A model generated the notes under the pieces. It saw only the letters and a program-made list of their open reading frames with translations, was not told the origin of the DNA and made no database searches. Positions 7,703 to 12,638 of a stretch of 12,638 bases of DNA are shown here, piece by piece. Both the position numbers and the translations under genes were made by a program. Source of the DNA: JAJFFW01 sp039187035 (lineage in GTDB: Bacteria; Pseudomonadota; Alphaproteobacteria; Caulobacterales; Parvularculaceae); NCBI GenBank assembly GCA_039187035.1, contig JBCCZS010000085.1, positions 1-12,638 on the forward strand. The letters run 5' to 3'. Position 1 is the stretch's first letter; every line of letters starts with the position of its first letter.

Positions 7703-8122
7703 ATGATTACGATCTACACGGACGGGGCGTGTTCGGGCAATCCGGGCCCGGGCGGCTGGGGCGTTCTCATCATCGACGGCGAAGACGAGCGCGAGCTTTC
7801 CGGCGGCGATCCCGCGACGACCAACAACCGCATGGAGTTGCAAGCCGCCATCGAAGCGCTAAACGCCACCGAAGGCCCCGTCGTTCTTTATACGGACTCC
7901 CAGTATGTCAAAAACGGCCTGACCCAGTGGATGGCCGGCTGGAAGCGCAACGGCTGGAAAACGGCGAGTAGAAAACCGGTCAAAAACCAAGACTTATGGC
8001 GCGCCCTCGACGATGCCGCGCAAGGACGCGCCGTCGACTGGCGGTGGGTGAAAGGCCACGCCGGCGACCCCGGCAACGAACGCGCCGACGCCCTCGCCCG
8101 CCGCGGCGCGGCGACGGGTTGA
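7703..8122 (+). CDS. rnhA: Ribonuclease HI
   Basis: This cytoplasmic endonuclease cuts the RNA strand of RNA-DNA hybrids, removing primers and R-loops. The 139 residues carry the complete active site: D7 (YTDGACSGNPGPGGWG), E45 (NNRMELQAAI), D65 (YTDSQYV), H119 (VKGHAG) and D129 (NERADALA). The basic protrusion (WKRNGWKTASRKPVKN) typical of the E. coli-like type is present. AAGGA at 7690-7694 lies eight bases before the ATG. It is the last gene of the ispH-thrB-rnhA run. Its final 36 bases, with the stop, recur imperfectly at 10207-10242, on the other side of the AT-rich membrane-protein gene. Confidence 0.97.
   Translation: MITIYTDGACSGNPGPGGWGVLIIDGEDERELSGGDPATTNNRMELQAAIEALNATEGPVVLYTDSQYVKNGLTQWMAGWKRNGWKTASRKPVKNQDLWRALDDAAQGRAVDWRWVKGHAGDPGNERADALARRGAATG
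8087..8122 (+). repeat. Left direct repeat (end of rnhA)
   Basis: This is the last 36 bases of rnhA, encoding DALARRGAATG plus the stop. It matches 10207-10242 at 34 of 36 positions in the same orientation. The mismatches are at 8096 (G against C) and 8101 (C against A). A second match, TGCGATCGATCA, follows at 8158-8169 on this side and at 10263-10274 on the other. The similarity therefore extends past the stop with an indel. Confidence 0.8.
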
Positions 8123-10206
8123 GGCCTCCCGGGGAACCGACAACCAGCGGTAGAGGCTGCGATCGATCAATTCGGTCGGCGATTCGCGCGGTGGAACGCC
8201 CGTTTATTGTGTGGTTTTCTAACAGTCGACGCCGAGGGGACGGCGACGCGAGGTAGAGTTGTCGACGTTTAGTCGCCCGTCTTTGGCGCGGCTGCGTCAA
8301 CAAGTTGGGGGGCTTGTTATGATTTCTGAGACCATCAACGCCAGGATTTTCGGAGGCGATCGCCGCGGCGAGGCTTGGCTGCCGGAAAGCGCCCTAGCGC
8401 GATCGGCGTTCGCCGTTTGCATCGCCGGCGCGGCCCTGGCGGTACCGGTTTTAATCAACGGTATGCGCCATATCGTCTTCGAAGCGCCCGGGCTCGTGAT
8501 CCCGATGCTCTTGGTTGTCGCAACGACGAGTTCGGCATTTTTTTGGGTCCGATACCCGTCTGTCGCTCCCTATTTGCGGATAACGCTGGCGGGGTGCGCT
8601 CTCTTATTGGGCGCAAACGTTCTGTGGCTCGGCTTCGATTTTCCGGTCGTCGACGAGGCGACCCACAAAGCGGTCGCCCCGCTCTTTCCGATCGCTCCCA
8701 TAGCGGCCTTCGCCTTCGGATTCTTGGCGGTTTTTCGTCCCGCATTCGCAGTCGTCCCCGCGACGATTTTCGTCGTACAAAAAACCCTGGTTACCGCCAT
8801 GGCGGGCGGTTTGGCCGGGTTTAGCCACTATCTCGTCATCGTAGACACGGCGGCGTTCGTTGCCGTTGCAATCGTCGCATTTCGCGCCGCCCAAGTAATC
8901 GCCGCACGCTTTTTCGAAAAGACACGCGTCGAATCGGCTTTTAGCGAACGTTCGGCCGATCTATATTATTTAATTATAATGTGCATCGCCATCGGCGTTC
9001 ACTTCGGCAATTACTTTCTATCGGGGGTCGGCAAGGCTTTGCTCGACGGCGGTCTTGTTTCCTGGTTGCTGGAAAACAAAACGCAATATCTCATGTTGGG
9101 CGGGTACAATCTCGGATCGGCCCCGTTATCGATTTCGAGCACGCTGTTCGGCCGCGCGTTCGCAGCCCTGGACCAGACCTATATCTTGGTCAACTTGGCG
9201 GTCCTTATCGCCCAAGCATTTTGTTTCTTAGCATTTCTCAGAAAACGCATCATGCTCGGCTGGGTGCTGTTCTTTGATGTTATGCATGTCACTATTTTCA
9301 TTTTGACAGGAGCTTTGTTCATACATTGGATACTATTAAATTCACTATTACTTGTCTCAGTCTCAAAGATGCCGGAGATTCTGGCGCCGCGCGTTGCGCT
9401 CGTCGCCGGGATCGTCTCGACGATCTTCGGCCACTTGCTGTTCAACACGATCATGCTGGCTTGGTACGATAATCGGCAGGTGCGCGACGCCGGTTTCGTC
9501 GCGGTCTACGCAGACGGCTCGGAGGCGCGGGTTCCGCCGAGCTTTTTCAGGGAGTCCGCATACGCATTTTATGGACGATGGTTCCGATTAGCCCCTGAAA
9601 CGGGAGGATGGGTCGAAGCGCCTACAAGTGTTACGGTTGGTGCACGCAAGCAATCGCAGTCCTATGCGTGGGGGCAAGTCCAAAAAGTCGACGCGATGCG
9701 ACGCGGCGAAGACTGTCTCGCGCCTGCCGAGACGCCGGAGAATGGCGAATCCGGCATAGCGCAAATCGACTTCGACCTGCCGGCGGCGGAGGCGTTCGTT
9801 CGCGCTCGCCAGACATGGGTCGCCGATCGACTAAAAAGAGGCGCGCCGGTTCGGTACCATCTGTTCCCGCACGATCACTTCTCGATGCCGTGGCGTTTTC
9901 GGGAATTTGAGGAAGCCGATCTGGAGGCGATCGTCGGCTATTACTATCGGGTCGAGACCGTTTGCCTCGGTTGGCGCGACGGCGTCTTTCAACGCGAGGT
10001 GATGGCGCGCTCGGCGAGCCCGATATTTTCGGTGGCGAACGCCGCAGCGCCCGACGACGCGCCGGGAGCCGCAAAATGACGCGTGCTCCGCGCCGGCGTC
10101 ACCGGTCTTCTCGGACTTGCAGCGGGCTCACCGTCGAATGTCCAGATTGCGTGAGGGTATAAATCGTCCGAACAAATCTGGCGACCCGCTCGCTGAAGCG
10201 TTTGTC
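8123..10206. mobile_element. Putative acquired segment between duplicated rnhA 3' ends
   Basis: About 2.1 kb lie between the two direct repeats. They hold a single long gene for an HTTM-like membrane protein and short flanks. Positions 9241-9360 are 45/120 G+C by hand count, against roughly two thirds in neighbouring genes. A duplicated gene end bordering a compositionally foreign gene suggests insertion, for example by site-specific integration at a gene 3' end or by recombination with a relative. No integrase, transposase or terminal inverted repeats are visible, so the mechanism is open and the exact borders are uncertain. Confidence 0.4.
8319..10079 (+). CDS. Polytopic membrane protein, HTTM-like, with soluble C-terminal region
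   Basis: The predicted 586-residue protein has about ten or eleven hydrophobic segments, roughly at 27-47, 58-76, 86-106, 118-138, 142-161, 170-192, 214-236, 285-305, 310-333, 335-349 and 356-382. Two places recall the HTTM (vitamin-K-dependent carboxylase-like) superfamily. The first is FGNYFLSGVGKALLDGG followed by WLLENKTQYLML (about 229-260). The second is FFDVMHVTIFILTGALFIHW (about 318-337), like the family's conserved helix with a membrane histidine. The last 200 residues are soluble and begin WYDNRQVRDAGFVAVYADGS; they look beta-rich and I cannot assign them. The ATG at 8319 is preferred because of the G-run at 8307-8312; a TTG at 8259 would add 20 residues. GC content falls sharply in the middle. 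The function is unknown. Confidence 0.75.
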   Translation: MISETINARIFGGDRRGEAWLPESALARSAFAVCIAGAALAVPVLINGMRHIVFEAPGLVIPMLLVVATTSSAFFWVRYPSVAPYLRITLAGCALLLGANVLWLGFDFPVVDEATHKAVAPLFPIAPIAAFAFGFLAVFRPAFAVVPATIFVVQKTLVTAMAGGLAGFSHYLVIVDTAAFVAVAIVAFRAAQVIAARFFEKTRVESAFSERSADLYYLIIMCIAIGVHFGNYFLSGVGKALLDGGLVSWLLENKTQYLMLGGYNLGSAPLSISSTLFGRAFAALDQTYILVNLAVLIAQAFCFLAFLRKRIMLGWVLFFDVMHVTIFILTGALFIHWILLNSLLLVSVSKMPEILAPRVALVAGIVSTIFGHLLFNTIMLAWYDNRQVRDAGFVAVYADGSEARVPPSFFRESAYAFYGRWFRLAPETGGWVEAPTSVTVGARKQSQSYAWGQVQKVDAMRRGEDCLAPAETPENGESGIAQIDFDLPAAEAFVRARQTWVADRLKRGAPVRYHLFPHDHFSMPWRFREFEEADLEAIVGYYYRVETVCLGWRDGVFQREVMARSASPIFSVANAAAPDDAPGAAK

Positions 10207-10242
10207 GACGCCCTCCCCCGACGCGGCGCGGCGACGGGTTGA
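10180..10242 (+). pseudogene. rnhA: Degraded copy of the rnhA 3' end
   Basis: Read in frame, this stretch gives GDPLAEAFVDALPRRGAATG and then TGA. The authentic gene ends GDPGNERADALARRGAATG and TGA. The last 36 bases differ at only two positions. Further upstream only GDP and scattered bases agree, and one extra codon is present. The catalytic histidine region is not found upstream, so this is a short remnant and not a second RNase H. An ATG at 10138 opens a 34-codon frame into it, which I do not consider a gene. Confidence 0.6.
10207..10242 (+). repeat. Right direct repeat (copy of rnhA end)
   Basis: This is the partner of 8087-8122, in the same orientation, with 34 of 36 bases identical including the stop codon. 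The two copies are separated by 2084 bases. The region 10080-10353 around it contains no gene that I can support. Confidence 0.8.
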
Positions 10243-10353
10243 AGCGTGCGTGAACTAACTTGTGCGATCGATCAGCCGAATAGGCGTTGGAGATTGATCG
10301 CGTTTCCTCGCCACAGACAAAATCGGCCGCCCTAATCAATCAGTATACAAAGC

Positions 10354-10707
10354 TCACGATACGGCTTTCTTCTTCCTTCGCGGCTTTTGCGGCGGCAACG
10401 CGTCCGCCGTCGCGCGCACGAACGCGGCTAGACGGTCGGGATCTTCGAGCATGTCCGGTGAAATGACGACGGACGGCTTGGCGCCCTCATAGGGCGGCGC
10501 GCGGCCGAGGTCCGGCTCCAGCGCCGCGCCGGCCGGCGTCGGTTTGATGAACAACTGGTCGGCGCATACGACGCCGATGAAGCGGTCGCCGCAATAAACG
10601 CCGTACTCGCCGAACATTTTCCGTGCTCGGACGTCCCCGGCCGCGCCCAACTGGTCGAGAATGTACGCCATCGTCTCCGGCGACGTCCGTTTGGGTTTCG
10701 CGGCCAT
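10354..10707 (-). CDS. TfoX N-terminal domain protein
   Basis: This 117-residue protein corresponds to the TfoX N-terminal domain alone. It contains the typical ARKMFGEYGVYCGDRFIGVVCADQLFIKP run (about 28-56) and the later PYEGAKPSVVISPDML. The tail is very basic (PRRKKKAVS). In gammaproteobacteria the two-domain TfoX/Sxy promotes competence gene expression. Stand-alone N-domain proteins are widespread in alphaproteobacteria with no settled role, so I give no symbol. It lies 13 bases after msrA with GAGGA before its ATG, so it is probably the last gene of the trxB-msrA unit. Confidence 0.88.
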   Translation of the reverse strand: MAAKPKRTSPETMAYILDQLGAAGDVRARKMFGEYGVYCGDRFIGVVCADQLFIKPTPAGAALEPDLGRAPPYEGAKPSVVISPDMLEDPDRLAAFVRATADALPPQKPRRKKKAVS

Positions 10708-10720
10708 CGCGTCCTCGCCG

Positions 10721-11227
10721 TTAGAGCGTCCAGTCGGGCCGCACGAAGTGGCACGTGTAGCCGCTCGGATATTTCACCAGATAATCCTGGTGGAAGTCTT
10801 CAGCATCGTAAAACGGACCGGCGGGCTCGACCGTCGTGACGATCTCGCCGGGCCATTTGCCGCTCGCGTCGAGTTCGGCGATGAGCGCGCGCGCCGTATC
10901 GGCCTGGTCGTCGCTCGTCGTGAAGATCGCGGAGCGGTATTGCGAGCCGACGTCGCCGCCCTGGCGGTCGCGCGTCGTCGGGTCGTGGATTTGGAAAAAG
11001 AACGACAGCAGCTTGCGGTAGCTGATAACGGCCGGGTCAAAGGCGATGCGGATCGCCTCGGCGTGGCCGGTCTTGCCCGTCTTAACGTCGTTATACGTCG
11101 GATCGGCCATGGCCCCGCCCGCATAACCGACGCGCGTCGCGGTGACGCCGTCGAGCTTGCGGATGAGATCTTCCATGCCCCAGAAGCAACCGCCGGCCAA
11201 AACGGCGGTTTCGATCGTCGCATTCAT
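10721..11227 (-). CDS. msrA: Peptide methionine sulfoxide reductase A
   Basis: This enzyme reduces the S-form of methionine sulfoxide, free or in proteins, repairing oxidative damage in the cytoplasm. The 168 residues carry the catalytic GCFWG motif with C14, then GYAGG, the TGHAEAIRI stretch, QIHDPTTRDRQGGDVGSQYRS, and PFYDAEDFHQDYL. C159 in YTCHFVRP could act as the recycling cysteine. There is no signal peptide. GAGGA precedes the ATG. It starts 20 bases after trxB. This is logical because MsrA is regenerated by thioredoxin, itself reduced by TrxB. Confidence 0.97.
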   Translation of the reverse strand: MNATIETAVLAGGCFWGMEDLIRKLDGVTATRVGYAGGAMADPTYNDVKTGKTGHAEAIRIAFDPAVISYRKLLSFFFQIHDPTTRDRQGGDVGSQYRSAIFTTSDDQADTARALIAELDASGKWPGEIVTTVEPAGPFYDAEDFHQDYLVKYPSGYTCHFVRPDWTL

Positions 11228-11247
11228 GTCGTGATCCTCGTCGGCAA

Positions 11248-12198
11248 TCAGTATCCGGCCATAACGGCGTCGCGCCCGGCCAGGAATTTTTCCGCTTCAA
11301 GCGCCGCCATGCAGCCCATCCCCGCCGCCGTAATCGCCTGGCGGTAGATGTCGTCCGTCACGTCGCCGGCGGCGTAAACGCCCTCGATCTCGGTCGCCGT
11401 CGAATCCGGCGCGGTGACGAGATAGCCGTGATCCTTCATGGCGAGCTTTCCGTTAAAGAGTTCCGTCGCCGGCTTATGGCCGATCGCGACGAAAACACCG
11501 TCTACGGAGAGGTCGCGCGCCTCGCCGGTCTTGACGTTCTTAAGCCGAACGCCGGTGACGCCGAGCGGTTGCTCGTCGCCGACGATTTCTTCGAGCGTGG
11601 AATCCCATGCGACCTCGACATTGTCTTTGGCCAACAGGCGCTCCTGGAGGATCTTCTCCGCCCGCAACTCATCGCGCCGGTGCACGAGGGTGACGGACTT
11701 TGCAAGACCGGAAAGATAGAGCGCCTCTTCCACCGCCGTGTTGCCGCCGCCGATCACGGCGACGTCCTTGCCGCGGTAAAAAAAGCCGTCGCAGGTTGCG
11801 CACGCGGAGACGCCGAAGCCTTGGAACTTCTCCTCCGACGGCAAGCCGAGCCATTTCGCTTGCGCGCCGGTGGCGATGACGATGGCGTCGGCCTCGTAAA
11901 CGGTCCCGCTGTCGCCCCTAAGGACGAAGGGGCGAGACGACAAATCGACGTCGACCATCAAATCGGCGATGAATTGCGTGCCGACATTTTCGGCCTGTTT
12001 TTGCATCTGCTCCATGAGCCAAGGGCCCTGGATCACGTCGGCGAAGCCCGGATAGTTCTCGACGTCGGTGGTGATCGTCATCTGGCCGCCCGGCTGGAGG
12101 CCGTGCACGACGACGGGTTTCAGCCCCGCGCGCGCCGCGTAAATGGCCGCCGTCAGGCCCGCCGCGCCGGAGCCGAGAATCAATAGGTTCGTTTTCAT
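11248..12198 (-). CDS. trxB: Thioredoxin reductase
   Basis: This FAD enzyme passes electrons from NADPH to thioredoxin in the cytoplasm. The 316-residue length matches the low-molecular-weight type. The FAD-binding loop GSGAAG is at 9-14, the redox pair CATC (in SACATCDGFF) at 133-136, the NADPH-binding GGGNTA at 150-155 with HRRDELRA from 173, and the C-terminal FAD motif GVYAAGDVTD. AGGGAG about eight bases before the ATG serves as ribosome binding site. It is the first gene of a minus-strand run with msrA and the tfoX-like gene. Upstream, 12199-12320 must hold the promoter, but no clear consensus is visible. Confidence 0.97.
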   Translation of the reverse strand: MKTNLLILGSGAAGLTAAIYAARAGLKPVVVHGLQPGGQMTITTDVENYPGFADVIQGPWLMEQMQKQAENVGTQFIADLMVDVDLSSRPFVLRGDSGTVYEADAIVIATGAQAKWLGLPSEEKFQGFGVSACATCDGFFYRGKDVAVIGGGNTAVEEALYLSGLAKSVTLVHRRDELRAEKILQERLLAKDNVEVAWDSTLEEIVGDEQPLGVTGVRLKNVKTGEARDLSVDGVFVAIGHKPATELFNGKLAMKDHGYLVTAPDSTATEIEGVYAAGDVTDDIYRQAITAAGMGCMAALEAEKFLAGRDAVMAGY

Positions 12199-12320
12199 CG
12201 CGGCGCTCCCTCTTCGTTTGCGTATCCGACCGCGATATGGCGCGGCCCGGCGCGCGCGACAAGGCGCGCACGGCCCGGATCGCCGAACCGTGAGCGCGCC
12301 TTCGCGGGTGCGAGCCTAGC

Positions 12321-12357
12321 ACAAAGAACGCCGACGCGCCGCGTTCGGGCGCGTCGG
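12321..12357 (-). terminator. Rho-independent terminator of the glycine-zipper gene
   Basis: The 10-base arms CCGACGCGCC (12331-12340) and GGCGCGTCGG (12348-12357) are perfectly complementary around a 7-base loop. On the minus strand the stem is followed by CGTTCTTTGT, a modest T-rich tail. It lies 50 bases after the stop of the right-edge gene and separates it from trxB. Confidence 0.65.
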
Positions 12358-12363
12358 TGAGAT

Positions 12364-12388
12364 CCCGCCCGGAAAACCAGCGGGCGGG
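12364..12388 (-). repeat. Second hairpin after the glycine-zipper gene
   Basis: Perfect 8-base arms CCCGCCCG (12364-12371) and CGGGCGGG (12381-12388) with a 9-base loop lie between the stop codon and the terminator hairpin. There is no T run, so it may only stabilise the mRNA 3' end or be a by-product of high GC. Confidence 0.35.
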
Positions 12389-12406
12389 CGGCGGGCGGCA
12401 GCGCCG

Positions 12407-12638
12407 CTAGCGACCGCGGCCGGGGCCGTAGCTGCGGAAGTCGCCGTTTTCCCAATAGGTGTCCCCGGTTTCCGGATCGACGAAATAGTAGCGCCCGACA
12501 TAGTCGTCATAGCGGCGGTCGCCGGCCTCTTGGGCGCGGCCGAAACAATCCTTGGCTTGGTTGCACCCGACGGCCGCGCCGCCGAGCGCGCCGATCGCCG
12601 CCCCGGCGGCGGCGCCCGCGCCGGGGCGTCCGGCGATC
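12407..12638 (-). CDS. Glycine-zipper small protein, C-terminal 76 residues
   Basis: The gene enters from beyond the right edge. The visible 76 residues begin with a glycine/alanine zipper (GAGAAAGAAIGALGGAAVGC) of the kind found in small outer-membrane or periplasmic lipoproteins with a 17 kDa-antigen-like zipper. They continue with CNQAKDCFG, two cysteines six residues apart, and end with a Tyr-rich hydrophilic tail (RRYDDYVGRYYFVDPETG then DTYWENGDFRSYGPGRGR). The start and any signal peptide are outside the window. The function is unknown; a role at the cell envelope is inference from the zipper. A terminator follows at 12321-12357. Confidence 0.75.
   Translation of the reverse strand, partial: IAGRPGAGAAAGAAIGALGGAAVGCNQAKDCFGRAQEAGDRRYDDYVGRYYFVDPETGDTYWENGDFRSYGPGRGR

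Noticed and set aside
10076..10162. 28-codon frame whose ATG overlaps the stop of the membrane-protein gene (ATGA) and which ends with CPDCVRV
   Set aside because: The composition is Arg/Ser-rich like an off-frame reading of GC-rich DNA. There is no family resemblance, and the overlap with the upstream stop may be chance.
12195..12510. Two minus-strand frames of 86 and 64 codons upstream of trxB
   Set aside because: They overlap the terminator hairpins and the glycine-zipper gene in other frames, and they are Arg/Ala/Pro-rich shadows.

Overview
The window is GC-rich and densely coded. It looks like an alphaproteobacterial chromosome, probably near Caulobacterales/Hyphomonadaceae or Parvularculales. 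The evidence is the ispH-thrB-rnhA gene order, the ThrB of the aminoglycoside-phosphotransferase type, and the large Oar-like TonB-dependent receptor with an N-terminal carboxypeptidase-regulatory-like domain. The taxonomic placement is inference. Most genes are housekeeping genes. The unusual features are a foreign join at the left edge and an AT-rich membrane-protein gene flanked by a duplicated rnhA 3' end.

Layout. Positions 1-104 encode, on the + strand, a piece of tRNA dimethylallyltransferase (MiaA) with about 46% GC. This piece runs directly into the C-terminal side of the minus-strand TonB-dependent receptor gene (to 2906), which therefore lacks its last beta-strands. About 24 bases at the join read well in both genes, as expected of an assembly chimera or a micro-homology rearrangement. 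A gene-free stretch (2907-3177) follows. Next come a minus-strand pair: a small lipoprotein gene (start at 5519) and argS, which overlap by four bases. Reading right from a divergent spacer is the + strand operon ispH (isoprenoid precursors), thrB (threonine synthesis) and rnhA (RNase HI).

Between rnhA and the next minus-strand genes lies a 2.1 kb segment. It carries one polytopic membrane protein of HTTM-like (vitamin-K carboxylase-like) character with an uncharacterised soluble C-terminal part. The middle of this gene is far more AT-rich than its neighbours. A 36-base copy of the 3' end of rnhA, 34 of 36 identical and including the stop codon, recurs on the far side. The segment therefore sits between direct repeats like an acquired insertion, although no integrase or transposase is visible in it.

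The right third is a minus-strand operon, trxB-msrA-tfoX-like, with gaps of 20 and 13 bases. Thioredoxin reductase supplies, through thioredoxin, the electrons that methionine sulfoxide reductase A uses, so these two genes form a coherent oxidative-repair unit. At the right edge is the 3' part of a glycine-zipper small protein gene, followed by a convincing hairpin terminator that insulates it from trxB. I saw no tRNA, rRNA, CRISPR array, riboswitch or intact insertion sequence.
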